Notes: generated by a model from the letters alone, not told the origin. A stretch of 64,000 nucleotides of DNA from Tamarix chinensis (GCA_030549775.1 CM060173.1:42802110-42866109), one strand, 5' to 3'; numbered from the stretch's first letter, positions 1-12,789 are shown. A program made the numbers and translations.

Positions 1-2629
1 GATACAAATTATTTGTATCTGAATATGTTTGAAGTAATAATAGTGTTTGATAACTTGTTTGAAATGAAATGATTTGATGTATATTGACAATTTAGCTATG
101 TTGGTGGGATTGGTGGGGGTTAATTAATAAAAGTAAATATTATTAGTTTTTTGTTTTTGTAATTAGTTGAAATTGGTGGGGGTATACTTATGAAGTAACA
201 AAAAGTTATAAGTTGTAGAAAATAATGAGGAAAAACAAGCAGCCTATGATAATGAGAAAATAATAAAGTTTATCAAATACTACCATAATGTTCCTCATAA
301 GTTTGAGTTGTCTACTTACCTCTTGTCTATAAGCTCATCTTCCCCATTAACATTTCCTCATTTGATCATCTGAGTTCCTTTCCTTTTTTTCGAATTCCCT
401 ACTCGTCTAATTCTTCTCTTCTATTTGACATTTAGGAAATAGAAAAGATTTACATAAGAATATATGTTACTGAAGTTGTAGAAATTAGTTTCTAATATTT
501 GATTTAACTTGATTATGTATGAGTCATTATGATATGATACTATGACAATTATGGTATGATATCTTTATGTTTTGTTCTTATTGTTAGATTTTGGTAGTAT
601 TGTGAATTATATATCCCCCTTAGCTTGTAATTTTACTCACACTTGAACTAATGAATGATATTGATTTTTGATTTATCCCTTGCCTCCCTCTATCTGAGTT
701 CTCTCCTTCCCTCATTTTTTAACTATCCTCTTCTCCCTCTATGTGAGTTCTCTTTGTCCCTCTTTTTTGAATTATCCTCTTCTCCTTAGCCTTTCCTTTC
801 TTCCTCATCGAAATTTCTTTCCTCTTGTAATTTCTCAATTTAATGCAATTCTCAACCCTCTATTTAGGAATATAAAAGATTTCTTCAATTATAATTATTA
901 TCATAGGCATATAAATTAATTTCTAGGTTGTGACTTGTGAGTCTATTTGGTTTGATAATCACGTATAGTTTTAATTTGATTTGATATAATCAATACATTT
1001 TGAAGTTGTACTCATCCTCAGACTTAAATTGATAAATGGTATTGAGTATTAAATTGTGTGATTGAGTTTAGCATTTCTCCCATTTCCTTATGAATTTGGC
1101 TCGATTTTAGTTAGGGCAAAATCAGGCTTTGAATTTTGGTTTAATATGCTTATTCAATTGTAATTGGGGTTTTGTTGGGGGGGGGGAGGTCTGAATTTGA
1201 AGCTATAAGACTTTAGTTTTGTTTGATTTAAGCTAAATGGTGGTTGACGGGGGTGGGAGTTTTAATTGAGTTTTCTTTTTCTTCCTAAATTGAGAGGTGT
1301 GCAATGATGGCTGGTTGGTGGTGAGGTGTCATTGCAATTGTTTGGATGTTGAACGATGGTGGTGGATGTGTGGTCGGTCAATTTGATTATGGATGCTCCG
1401 TGCAGATGTTGTGCAATCTTTATTCGTAGTCTTTTTTGTTGTTAGCAATGGTTTTGGATCTGATATAGATTGATATAGAATGAGGGTTATAGTGGATGAA
1501 TTTTTGACTCACATTTAATAAATAATATAAGCCTGAACTTATATATATAAGCAAAAGTAGTTTCAAAACTGCAACATAATGAAATCAAAATGTAATCATA
1601 TCAGATTGTAATTTTATATTCGTATTAGTAATAACCTAAGGCACACCTAGGTGATGGGGTCCTGAACCCTAGGCACTAGGCAAAGGTGCCTAGGTGAAAT
1701 GAGGTGCCAAAATTACTTGAAAAGCTAAAAAAATAATTAAAAAAATGAATGTTTGTTCTCTAATTTTTTAGGTGTTTTCTTTCCTCTGTTTTTTCCCCTT
1801 TTCTCTATTTTTTTTGCCCCTTTTTGTTTTCAGTGAGCTGGTGAAGAATTGCAGCATCATATCTGTTGACTACTGACATATTTAAATTCTTTTCATTTTT
1901 TCTCTTTCCCTTTTTGGGCGAAGACAAACTATATTTTCTTTCCTAGTGTATATTTTACTTTCCAAAAAATATTTGTTGACCTTCCCATAATTTTTTTTCC
2001 CCAGCATTTCCTTCCCAACCTAAATTTAATTATCATATTAATTGTAAAACATTTTGAATGAATTTAGAACATTTCTAATAACCTAAAAATAGAAGGCACG
2101 CGCCTTAGCTATGCCTCTTGCCTTGCCTCGCTTAGGATCAAAGAGTCACCCACTCCAACATGAAGTAATATGTAATGATATCAAATCTAATAAAATTGAC
2201 CCAGGCACAATAATCCTTCACAATATTGTTTACTTTCAAAAAAATATTTATTATTATTTGGAGTTGCATTAATTTAGGGAAATGAAGTTAATGAGCAATA
2301 AAAGAAAAAGAAGTTGATTTAGATAAGAGATACGTTTTAAGTGATGGAGAGATCTAGGGTGGTGATCATATTGCTGATTTTGGTTAAGGACGGCAATGGG
2401 GTGGAGCTAAGCCTGAGATGCTACCCTATCCATGAATCTGAATTCCATATAGATCCTTATCCCTATTCCTAGCGGCCCTAATTTGATTTTTATAAACAAA
2501 TAATCATCGTCCCCAACCTGTGGGGATTGAATCCCCATCTTTGCCTCCGGTTCTTGGTGGTAATCAATTTTCCATCCCTGTATTTGAAACCATCCAGAAT
2601 TTAACTAATAATTTTTTTGAAACAAGAAC
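1..2629. other. AT-rich non-coding DNA, possibly intron or upstream region of the DHHC gene
   Basis: No exon or long reading frame could be recognised on either strand. Two stretches (about 1636-1705 and 2090-2150) are rich in GCACCTAGG / AAGGCACGCGCCTT-like words, a low-complexity pattern often left by old plant transposons; a related stretch lies at about 5865-5950. A stretch at about 2385-2580 with 'GGGGATTGAATCCCC' also looks transposon-derived. None could be bounded. Because the DHHC gene downstream lacks its first coding exon(s), this DNA may be its first intron or its 5' flank; the sequence does not decide. Confidence 0.4.
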
Positions 2630-3996
2630 TGATGTGGTTTTATCAAAGTAACGGAAGGTTGGATAGAAATTTGTATTAGAAGCTTTCACCCATGATCTAA
2701 TGCAGAAGAAACGAAGTAAATTGATGGATTATAGGTGAAGAACTTGATGATACAAGTTGAAGTGGTTCGACAGATTTGTAAGACCTTCAAATATGTCGTG
2801 GTAGTTTGAGGAAGGCTAAATCCCAGATTTTCCTTGCTCAATGTCGACCCAAAAGGGAGGATTAGACTTTAGCTAACTTTGTTCAAAGTTTGATAAAAAA
2901 ATTCTTATTCATTCATTCTGCATACAAATGCTACGCACAAGGAAGGTATATATAGGAGAGAATAAGCTCGGCGGTGACTAGCTTAAACCAGCCGAGTATC
3001 CTTCCTTAATCCAGCCCATTAATCATGGTTGAATTAAGCTCATATTAACCTTAATCCAAAGCATAATATCATTGGTTAAATGATACTAAGGATTAATATT
3101 ACAAAGCTATACAATTGACTAAGATACATACATGAAATTATAGCCATACCCTAACTTACATAAAATATATTTAGGGTTAGGGTTTACAACAAGTTTATAC
3201 AAATAATGAATATCATCACTTTATCTCTTGTTGTAATGTATCATCCCATGTATGTCATAGCCTTGCATGCCTTGTGTAAGGTGAAAAATAAAAGAACACA
3301 ATTTTACGCGGTTCACCCTATGTGGGCTACGTCCATGGACGACAACGAGTAAGGATAATTTTACTATGTAGAGAAAGAATACAATAAATCCTCAATTGAA
3401 TAGAGGATTGTAGAGATCTATCACTCTCAATTATTCTAACTCTCAAATGTGTGTAGAACTATGATGGATATTGTGAGTCATGTTTTGAGAAAGGGCTAGA
3501 GACTACGTATATTAGTCTTCAAAAGAAAACCCTAAAAAATGCTAATTGATGGAGATTAAAAACTGTAACTCTCTATTGATGGCAGTTAATACTACCAATT
3601 AATTTAGTAGTAAATTCTTCGGTTACTTTAGCTCATATTTAAGTCTTTCATAACTTCGGGTTTTAAACTCTTCATTAATGGTAGTAAATACAACTAATTA
3701 AAACTCTTTGGTTACTTCAACTTCACATTAAAAACTTCCATAACCGTAAGATTTGAGGCATAAACTCAACACCTTGGAATACTTGTACACATCAATGTGT
3801 ATGAACATCATCTTCTTGCAAATATGTAACATACCTACAAGAATAACTTGAATGTTTTTCAATGTCAAGCATATTAGAATTATCAAGAATATTTAACATG
3901 ATAGGCTCCAACATTAAGAAAGCTAAATCATCTTCCTTACCTTGAGGATTAGAATGAATATGACAATTATTATGTTCAATGGATACTCCTGCATCA
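2630..3996 (-). mobile_element. Solo LTR of the Ty3/gypsy family C, interrupted by a smaller solo LTR
   Basis: Starts TGATGTGG and ends CTCCTGCATCA, flanked on both sides by AGAAC (2625-2629 and 3997-4001), a perfect 5-bp target duplication. The body is plainly related to the two LTRs of the gypsy element at 15088-27281: the shared part includes the AAGGATTAATATTACAAAG-like stretch, TTTAGGGTTAGGGTTTACAA near 3171-3190, and the ACATACCTACAAGAATAACT stretch near 3830. No internal region or partner LTR is adjacent, so it is a solo LTR left by LTR-LTR recombination. Without the inserted element (3275-3771) and one target copy it is about 865 bp, like the 851-bp LTR at 15088-15938. Orientation is given as minus to match element C. 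Confidence 0.9.
3275..3771. mobile_element. 497-bp solo LTR nested in the gypsy solo LTR
   Basis: Begins TGTAAGGTGAAAAAT and ends AAACTCAACA, with a perfect 5-bp duplication CCTTG at 3270-3274 and 3772-3776. It breaks a sequence that is continuous in the related LTRs at 15088-15938 and 25805-27281. The words TTTTACGCGGTTCACC and GGGCTACGTCC near its left end resemble a motif common in LTRs of plant Ty1/copia elements. That family assignment is inference; the boundaries and duplication are seen directly. No coding sequence. Confidence 0.88.
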
Positions 3997-6900
3997 AGAA
4001 CAAAAATATTATTTTAGATAATTGTTTATTGATAAATTTCAAAACAATGAAAACAAACCTTAATGAGGTTACAACACCGTATTACTTCGTGTTTTGATGA
4101 AATTACACCTTTTTTATGAATCAGCAGCTGGCTCACACCAATACCGGGATTAAACAAATGAGGAGTAATTAAATGTAAGAATAGAACAATTTAGATTAAT
4201 CAGCAAGTGTATTGATGGTTGAAGAAAAGAAATTACAGCAGCCACTCCCAGGGTTCGAGGACCTGGACCTCCCACCCTCTACCAGCGACCAACCCCCTCA
4301 CTCTCTCGCCCCTCTTCCCCTTTTATTACCTGAACCCATAACTAACTCATGACTCACCCCCCCTCCAGTCCAAAAAAGGAATAACAGAACAATCGGATCA
4401 TAACAGAAAGGTCACTGGGTACCCTGCCCCGTTTCACTATCTGGTCCCACTGATCTGAGCCCCCCTTACATGGCCTCTGCACATATGTGTCCTTAATCAA
4501 AGGCCTATCAACCTTATACCCCCACTGTTATTTTGTTACACATATACCCTTGTATTTAAGCACAAAATGGCCTTTTGTTAGAAAAACCGTTGATGGTGTT
4601 AAAATGAATATGATATTCCTTAAATAGCCCCAATTAAAATAACTAACCAAACCTTTCTCTTTCAAATGAAGATCCTTTCCTTCAAGGCCACCATAATTAA
4701 TAATAAATCTCAAATTAACTACTTATGAACAAATTGACAAACTTATATTATTGATAACAGTTATTATAGGTTGCACAAACCGACGAGTAAAAATTTGATG
4801 AATAATTCATGTGTATTGATTCCTTCATTAGACTTTACTACTCCAACTTTGTGATTATTTGTTTATTTTTCTTTTTGATTTGATATCCTCTAGGTTTAAC
4901 ATTCAACATGAACAATGATTGTCAAAAATCAACAATGGAAACTTTTAGGCTCAATTAATCCACAAACAATGTGGAATTGAAAAAATAATGGTTTGGATGA
5001 AGCAAAAAAATCTAGGGTTGAAATTGATGACTAGTTTGTGTTGATTTGAAGATTGGATACCTATATTTGAAGATTAAAGGGGATTTGGAGTGGAAATTGG
5101 GAGGGAGAATGGATGAGAAAGACAAAATGACTCATTGAATAGTGGCACACTGGTGCAGAATAGTGAACGATGGTGACATAGGCGCACAACGGTGAATAGC
5201 TAGGCTTTCTTGTCGTAGTCATTGGCTTAAGTTGAAGGACATGAAGGGAAAAATATTGGGTATATATGGTAAAATTTTGTCAAAACAGAGGGGCATTTGG
5301 TGTAATATCCCTATTTTCTATCGGTATTATCTATATTTGTGGGGTTTTAGGGATAGTAATCCTGATTGCACATCCGCTCATGTCCTAAATTTTCCCAAAC
5401 TCGGACCCGCACCCAAAAAATGAATCCACATAGGGCGGCATCTGCTGGCCTCAGAACATGTGAAGGAAATTGCTATCATTCTATTTGATATAGCATATAT
5501 GAAGGTAGCATTTTCTTAGACTATTTGTATGATCAATTGCATGATAGGTACCAATAGTGAGTATGATATTTTTATTTATTAAAAAGAGAAACAAATCGAA
5601 TACCAACCTCCCCACCCTTTTCTCTGCTTAAATTTCACCTCCGCTTTCCACTACATTCTTCCCTATGTATGCCTAATTTTCTATCAACACATCTATTATG
5701 ACTTCGCTTTTTATTTGCTAATCTAGTGTAACTGTTTCCCCCCTAATTATGTTGCCTAAGTGATGATCTACAATTATTTTCTCGAATGCAATATCTTATT
5801 TTTGATATTTTCATTTAAGCTCTATTCTAAAAATATTCAACTTTTTAACTATGTTTCTTATATAAGTGCCTTGCCTTTCTCAGGCATAGGAGTAGCATTG
5901 CTTAGTGCTTGGGGCATTTGGAGGTCTTAGCGTCTTAAGCACAGCTAGTGCTTTTGCAAACACTGAGATTATTGTGACTTGTGCTCTCAGTCCGTAGGTT
6001 AGTAATGAGTAATGACTAATGTTGTTACACAGTAAAGGAAGAAAAATTAACCATGTTTAATGATTTCCCCCCTTCTTTTTGCAGGTGCATGTTAGTAAAA
6101 CATAATAATAGCCTAAATCATCCATGCAAATTCAAATAGCCATATAAAAATGAAACTTGTAGGACGAACCTCACTGCAATCAGATAGTCACAACAGTAGT
6201 CTTGGTGATTGTGGTGGCAATAATTTTGATGGTCTTCATGTGACAATTGATGTTCAATGATAGCAGCAGACTTTGAGGACATCAATGTCAGTCACATTCA
6301 AAGACGAGTTTGGAAGTAGCAATGGCATTCAAAGACAATGACGATGTAAAAGATGAGTTGTGAAGCAGTGGTGGCCTTTGAGTACAATGATGACCTTTGG
6401 CTGTTGATTGGGCCAGTGGTCTTGTCCTTGGTACTTTTTTAGGTGTGGCACTTGAGTGGCTTTGGTTGGGGCAAAGACTAAGGATAAAAGAAAGGGCAGG
6501 TATGACAATCATATGGGGAGTTTGAGAGGCTCCGGAAGTGGGAAGGTTGTAGGAGGTTTGGGGTGGCTAGGAAAATGGGGCTTATGTGTGTGCGTATTAT
6601 GGGCAGTTAGGGTTTGATTAAATTATATTGATTTTAATGTTATGCTATAAATTTTACTCAAATCCAACTTAATTATATGTTTAATAAATGATGTGAATCA
6701 TTGGTGCGGCCAGTTAAACTGTTGGTTTGATTGATGTACCATTGAACCACAAGCCTGGCTCAATGATTGGTCTGGTTCGGTCCTTTTGCTGCAAGGATGA
6801 GTTCTTTTTCATGTTTTTGGCTTGATGCCAACCATTGTTTAGGATATTTCTACTGTTTGACACAATTACTTTTTAATCTGGTTTCTGTGATCTCTGAACC

Positions 6901-7184
6901 TTTCTGGCACTGCTTATGGACTTTTGATACAAGGTTTTATTGCCGTGCTTATCTGCTGTGTATTGCTTCACTCTGAGTGTTGTGCTTTTGAGGTAGGTTT
7001 CACTTGATATTAATGATCAACATGCCTTGAAGCAGATGCTGCTTTGTCCTTTTTGTGTATGCACTTATCCTTTCCCATCCATGCTTATCTTTGCTTGTTC
7101 CTGAAACCATCTAACCCAGAAAGGTTTGCTTCACTTATGCTGTTCTCTAAAGCTATTGGACAACTGATTCCATTACTTTGATAG
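3997..7184. other. Non-coding region upstream of the first visible DHHC exon
   Basis: No protein domain is recognised. The part at about 4230-4380 is rich in C and T and looks like LTR or UTR debris. A CGGACCCGCACCC-type stretch near 5400 looks like old transposon sequence. The last 400 bp before 7184 is T-rich, as expected of a plant intron, and ends in an acceptor AG at 7183-7184. I looked for the N-terminal exon of the DHHC gene (the GRLIFGPD-like motif followed by two hydrophobic helices) and did not find a convincing one. Confidence 0.5.
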
Positions 7185-8748
7185 GATCTGGTGCTGCTGT
7201 TGCTGACCTCGGGGAGAGATCCAGGCATAATTCCTCGGAATGCACACCCGCCAGAGCCAGAAGGTTATGATGGAAGTGCAGATGCTGGTGAAGGCCAAAC
7301 TCCACAACTGCGCTTGCCACGCGTTAAAGAAGTTGAGGTCAATGGTGTCCCTGTGAAGATAAAGTATTGTGATACCTGCATGCTTTACAGACCCCCACGG
7401 TGCTCACATTGTTCAATCTGCAATAACTGTGTTGAAAGATTTGATCATCACTGCCCCTGGGTTGGACAGTGCATTGGGCTGGTCAGTATTTTTTATTTTT
7501 TTTTCGTCAAACTGGTTCATGATTACATTTTCCAATTTAAGTGCTGGTATGTAAAGTGTAAACCAAACTGCAGTCATTGCTTATTTGATACACCTATCTT
7601 TAACCTGCTTGCCTATTATTCTGATATATTTCCTTGCCTCGTTCATCCTTGGGACAAATTCATCTAGTTGTTAATAGACCAGCTGTGCCTGGTAAATGTA
7701 TGTCGTGTGCATGGATTGAGTGAGGGAAGTAACCATTTGCTATTTTATGTCCTTTTACTACTAGTCATCCTCTTCAATTTGTTGCCTCTGCAATTGCTAT
7801 CCCGTAAAATGAAATGAATATATCTAAGATATGTTTCTATAAATGTTGTAAGAAGCCTACTAAATATTATATTTTTCCTATTTCTGGCTGCAGCGGAACT
7901 ACCGATTTTTCTTCATGTTTGTTTCCTCGACAACCATCCTGTGTATATATGTGTTTGGTTTCTGCTGGGTCTATATCAAGAGTATTATGGATGGAGAGAA
8001 GACTACAATATGGAAGGCAATGATTAAGACTCCTGCATCCATTGTGCTAATCATTTACACATTTATATGTGTTTGGTTTGTTGGTGGTCTCACAGCGTTC
8101 CATTTATATCTAATAAGTACAAATCAGGTAACATGAACTTTCTTTCTGCTTGCTTTTAAGCCCATTTTATGGATAACAGTTTTAACCAATTCATATCCTT
8201 TCTGCATCCCTCGGCAGACTACCTATGAGAATTTCAGATATAGATATGACCGGCGGGCCAATCCATACAACAAAGGCGTGGTACAGAACTTTGAAGAAAT
8301 TTTTTCTACTAACATTCCCCCATCTAAGAACAAGTTTAGAGCAAAGGTGCCAAAGGAGTCTCTGCCACCTCCACCTCAGGCCATGGGTGGAGGATTTGTA
8401 AGTCCAAGCATGGGAAAGGGCACGGATAATATAGAGATGGGAAGAAAAGCAACGTGGGGTGGGGAATTTGTGCCAGGGCTTGAACGAGGTGAAGGGCAGG
8501 TAAGTGACAATGATACGATGAAGGATCCTGGGTTGGATGAGGCTTCCCCAGATGTTAGGGGGCATGTAAATGAGATTGGAGAGCATCCTGGAATTCATGC
8601 TCAGCGCTCTAGTTGGGGCAGACGAAGTGGTAACTGGGAAATGTCGGCTGAAGTTATTGCTCTGGCGGCAAGAGTTGGTGGGAGCAGTGCTGTTAATGTT
8701 ATTACTGGATTGCCCAGTGGAAACCAGCATGGGGAGCAGAAATCATGA
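7185..8748 (+). CDS. DHHC-type protein S-acyltransferase (palmitoyltransferase), 5'-partial
   Basis: Three coding exons, 7185-7481, 7894-8127 and 8218-8748 (stop TGA), all joined in phase 0 by GT-AG introns, give 353 residues. Seen in order: the end of a hydrophobic helix and the DPG motif (residues 12-14, RDPGIIPRN); the cysteine-rich domain (about 59-99) with DHHC at 87-90 (bases 7442-7453); membrane helices at about 104-126 and 147-173; the TTxE motif as TTYE at 178-181; and a polar C-terminal tail with [12 protein letters not shown]. The family transfers palmitate from acyl-CoA to cysteines of membrane-associated proteins; the DHHC cysteine forms the acyl-enzyme intermediate. The motifs and tail match the plant clade of Arabidopsis PAT05-PAT09, which is usually above 400 residues. 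The missing part is the N-terminus with the first two helices, roughly 70-90 residues. The frame is intact, so the gene may be functional if its 5' exon lies further upstream. Confidence 0.93.
7482..7893 (+). other. Intron of the DHHC gene (412 bp)
   Basis: Donor GTCAGT follows the codon for Leu of CIGL; acceptor TGCAG ends at 7893 after a T-rich stretch. Removing it joins CIGL to RNYRFFFM, the junction seen in plant family members. Reading through it gives a stop, so the long open stretch past 7481 is not coding. Confidence 0.92.
8128..8217 (+). other. Intron of the DHHC gene (90 bp)
   Basis: Donor GTAACA follows the codon for Gln of ISTNQ; acceptor CGGCAG ends at 8217. The splice joins STNQ to TTYE, restoring the conserved TTxE motif. 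The length is near the lower limit for plant introns. Confidence 0.92.
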
Positions 8749-9180
8749 TATGCAAGGAGCTGAGTTTTCTTTTTCTTCTCAACCCGCTGTACTTTTTCTT
8801 GGGTGAATGGGGTGGGGCGTTGGTTAATTAGTTTGTTGGTTGTGCCACAGTTGTCTATTCCCTCCGCGAATTGTAGGGATTGCTTTTTATTTTACTTTGT
8901 TTTTTCTTTTTTGGAGTTCAGGTGTTGGTTTCGGTTCAGGCAAGAACAGAGTTAGGGTGGTGTATGAAAGTTTGAGAGCTCTCTTTTACCTTCCTGTAAG
9001 TTGTGATTTGCGTATCCTATTCTTGGGTATTCTACTCTTTCATGTTCTGCCCACGCTACTATTTCCTACTCTGCATTTGTACTCGACAACCGAAAATTTG
9101 AAGTACTTTCTAGCATAGGCAACATCCATAATCATTTCTATGTCCAAGTCCATCCAAGTAGCTTGTAATCTTTATAATAT
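8749..9180 (+). other. Probable 3' UTR of the DHHC gene
   Basis: T-rich sequence directly after the stop, with no other gene signal. The AATATA-like word near 9175 could be a plant poly(A) near-upstream element, but the exact end cannot be placed from sequence alone. Confidence 0.45.
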
Positions 9181-11918
9181 AGGCCATTGTAGCTTTTTAA
9201 TTTTAGGGACATTGGTGCAATATATTTTTATATTTTGGTGACATTATACTGATTACACCCGCCCTTCTTTAATTTATTATGGTCGTATGTCTTTGTGTTT
9301 GGGAAAATAACACCATATTCTTGTTTATTTGTTATTTAAATTTTACACGTTAGAGTCAAGTTAAATAAAATTTTGACTCAATGTGATCCAAATGCCTTTG
9401 TTATAACTACCATGTAACGCATTTTCTACCTTATCATACACCTAAAAAGATCAAACAAAAGTCTTTGAAATAATTAAGAAATTCAAATGGAAAAGAAACA
9501 AAATGTAGATGATAGAGATGAGATGAAAATGCTTGTATCATATCAATCAATATGCCTACTTATCTCTCCGCCTATTAGGTATATGTACTATATGATAATG
9601 CATAGGGGAGTTAAAGTAAGATGTGGTGGGCACTATAATATATGCGATCAAATAGGGATTTTACAACCATAAACTAATAGGACAATAAAGATCTCTATTT
9701 GACACTAACGGATATGTTAGTAAATAACATCTTGCTATTTGATTATATATAGTAGGGCAATGAATAAAAGTCTCCTAATTGATCATATCTAATAAGACTA
9801 TTTAAAAGTTTCCTATTTGGTCAAATCTAATGAGGTAGTGTCTAAAATTCATCTATTTAATCATATTTAATGGACCAATATTTGAAAACCTCCCTAAATA
9901 ATAATATGTTATGAAATAAAAAGCATAACATTTATAACATGTATGCTGCTTCATTTATTGTTCTTTATTTTGAGTTTCCTTCTTAAAATTTATCTAAATT
10001 ATATTTGAGATCATAATAATATTTTTAGAAAGTGATTTTAAAAGTTTGTCTGCTATTTGTTTTGATAATTTCTTTTATAAGTTAAATGTTTTGAAAAAAT
10101 AACATAAGAGAGTGATATAGGTCCAGTGATTTCCTTCATTTTCTTTTTGACAAATTGGAGCAAACGGAGCCCCCACCCCATGAACGACTTGTAGTTCTTA
10201 GCCTCCTCCCATTTCTATTCTGATACTTAATCTTAGAGGGCCATCTAATATGGACCCTAAGACGTCATCACATAGGAGGTCCTAGTCTTATTTTTCGAGA
10301 AAAACCTCTCAATTTAAAAACAAGGTCAAAAGTAGAGGATTGACACTCATATAAACAATCCAAAAATATTTTAAGAAACCAATGTGAGATGCATCCCATT
10401 CATTCAATCAGTGAACTCCGGTGTTGTTAACACAACAAACCGATGCCAGCGGCTCTAGTGCACCACCCCGACTAGCGTCGTGATCCTTCACCCATCAAGC
10501 TCCCTTCCTCCATCTTCCTACGCTGCCTATACTACTACTTTGATAATCAATAGCCTATGCAATTCCACTCTGCCACCATGAGCGTGACTAGCACAGGTAA
10601 GCAACAACTAGTTAGGCAACAACGAACGATGTCAACGCACAATTGCAATACACATCAACTCCAGCAATGAGCAACACAATAATAACTCTACCGCACCATC
10701 ACTGAGCTGCCAATGCCAACACACACCATTTCTTTAACTTCCATCATCTTTCTTGCTGTAGATGAATCTTGACTAGTTTGTTTCTTCTCAATCTCATTTG
10801 GCATTCTTTTGAACATTTGTTTCCTGATTTGGATCGTTGACTGTGATTTGGCTTTTGTCAAGGCAAATTAGTTGATAGACTATGTTTATAAATAATTTTC
10901 ATTCAATTTTTATTGATTATCTAACATAGATTTGGTCGATTTGAGAAATTTTGATAAATATCAAGTATGATAATCTTTTGATATCAATTCATCTATATGA
11001 TCAAACCTGATGATCTTCCAATATCAATTTAGCCATTTATGTTGTATACAATAACTTAATCTAAAAGAGATTTATAGTTATGAAATTGGCCATCAATTAC
11101 ATATTTATCTCATTAACTATCAAAATTTATCATATTAATTTTTTAACTGCTTGGCGAGGGAAGAGAACACAGATTAGGACTATCTTCCTACTTAGTGTCA
11201 TACCCCACCATTATGGCTACAAAGTGATTGAAACAACACACAAATGTCCATAAAATTAAATATATCAACAACCTAGTGTAATCATACATCCCTTTTTAGC
11301 ACTGCTCGAAAAATCGACATCCCATAAGTGGACTAGTGAAAAATGGAATGGTAACATAAATCATAATCAAATCAATCATCAATTCCTCTTTTCCTAGCAT
11401 CACCACCAAAGAAAAGAGATGTGAATTAAATCAAACTATCAATACCTGTATTGATCCACCCTATATCTGTCACCTTAAGGAAGTATCAACACTAACTCAA
11501 GGCTATCTTTTCCTCAAATATTCTACTTTAAGTGATTGATGTTTTATTATTAATATTGTAATTTTAATCAAATAAAATTAATTGTAGGATGGGTTTATAT
11601 TCAAAACATTTATTCCATAATTTCGTTATTTAGTTATGCCTCCTTATCCAATTCTTATTAGGAAAGGTAAATAAATAATAAAAATCATATAGGGATATAG
11701 GATTTATTTGTCATTTGGGGTCAAATTTTTGTTAATAACATTTTTATATATTTTTAAAGAAAATTTCTTATTCTATAATATTTTCTAATACAATGCTCCC
11801 ATAGAACATTTTAAATTTTATCTTATTCTTAAATAGTTAAAATAGTAAATTTTTATCTGACCAAATAGAGTTATTATTTTACCCAAGTACTATTTTTTTT
11901 ATGTCTTATAACCATTTA
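9181..11918. other. Intergenic AT-rich DNA
   Basis: No gene recognised. At about 9660-9900 there are four or five degenerate copies of a phrase of the type 'CTATTTGATCATATCTAATAGG', spaced about 50-65 bp. At about 10380-10730 the base composition is richer in C and A with many CAAC/ACCA words, but all frames are broken. Nothing else stands out. Confidence 0.4.
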
Positions 11919-12162
11919 GTGCTCGTTTGGTATGGGGGAAATAGAGGTGAAAAAAGTACCATTGTATTTTACGTATCTTTCATAACATATATGAAATTAA
12001 AAAAAAAATTCTTTTTCGGATGAATATCTATTTTAGATCTTAATTTGATCTAAAATGGGTATTTAATTAAAATTATTCTTTTTATTATTAAATACTTTAT
12101 ATAAAAGGTAGAAAATAGGAGAGAATTTTTCCACCCCTACTAACCCCATACCAAACAAGCCC
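11919..12162. mobile_element. Tourist-like MITE (PIF/Harbinger type), 244 bp
   Basis: Terminal inverted repeats GTGCTCGTTTGGTATGGGG (left) and, read on the other strand, GGGCTTGTTTGGTATGGGG (right) differ at two positions. Both ends are flanked by TTA (11916-11918 and 12163-12165), the target duplication of PIF/Harbinger elements. The interior is AT-rich with no coding capacity and contains the small palindromic stretch TTAGATCTTAATTTGATCTAA. Such elements are mobilised by a transposase made elsewhere. Confidence 0.88.
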
Positions 12163-12789
12163 TTATAGATGAAAATCATGAGCTCTCTCTCTCTCTATTT
12201 GTACTATTACTACACAAGTAAATAAATATCATAAAATATCAACTATAATTGAAATGTCAAATTGGTTGTAAACTTTGTGATTTATGCAAACCAAATCATT
12301 AGTTTTTGTTGAAAATTTTGGTAAGTTGAAGTTGGCCATGAGACCAAATTCAATGTTTTTTTCCCTAAATTTTTCTAGTGATTCAATTTAGATTTTGTTA
12401 GTTCTAGCTTGCAATATGCAATTATTTTTACCAAAATGAAATATTAAATGATCATCAAATACCTTTACTTGTATTGAAACGATTTGTAAAATCAACTTCT
12501 ATCCACGAGTTATACAAGTTCTAGAATCTAAACATTTTCTAGGATGGAGGTTGGTTGCGAGACCAAATTTGGTAAGTTTTATATAAAAATATAGAGATTC
12601 ACTTGCAATTTCATTACTTCTAGATTGTAGTATGCATTCATGTTTACTAAAATAAAATATCAAGCGATCATAATCATAACTAAATTCACATAAAATTTAT
12701 CTACAAACCTAGATACTATTCACGATTGATGCACTCCAAAATATTGACCATTTTCCAATTTTGAAGTTGGTCGCGAGAATAAATTTAGT
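12163..12789. other. Intergenic DNA between the MITE and the nested retroelement stack
   Basis: Contains two or three degenerate copies of a unit with 'GTTGG(C/T)C(A/G)(T/C)GAGACCAAATT' near 12330, 12550 and 12765, spaced about 215 bp, suggesting an old tandem repeat. No gene signal. Confidence 0.4.

Noticed and set aside
1..19. Inverted repeat GATACAAAT-T-ATTTGTATC at the window start.
   Set aside because: Nine-base arms are expected by chance in AT-rich DNA of this length, and nothing else marks a functional site.
3171..3190. TTTAGGGTTAGGGTTTA as an interstitial telomere remnant (also at about 15627 and 26970).
   Set aside because: Only two to three imperfect units, present at the same place in every LTR of the gypsy family C, so it is LTR sequence rather than telomeric insertion.
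6767..6976. Open stretch on the plus strand beginning near the phrase FGPFAAR, as a candidate first exon of the DHHC gene.
   Set aside because: Only a few residues resemble the expected GRLIFGPD motif, the rest does not match the first two helices, and the base composition is intron-like.
8500..8552. GTAAGT at about 8500 and CCCCAG at about 8552 inside the last DHHC exon could mark a further intron.
   Set aside because: It would be only about 53 bp, shorter than usual plant introns; the frame is open through it, and the read-through sequence ([10 protein letters not shown]) resembles the tail of related plant proteins.
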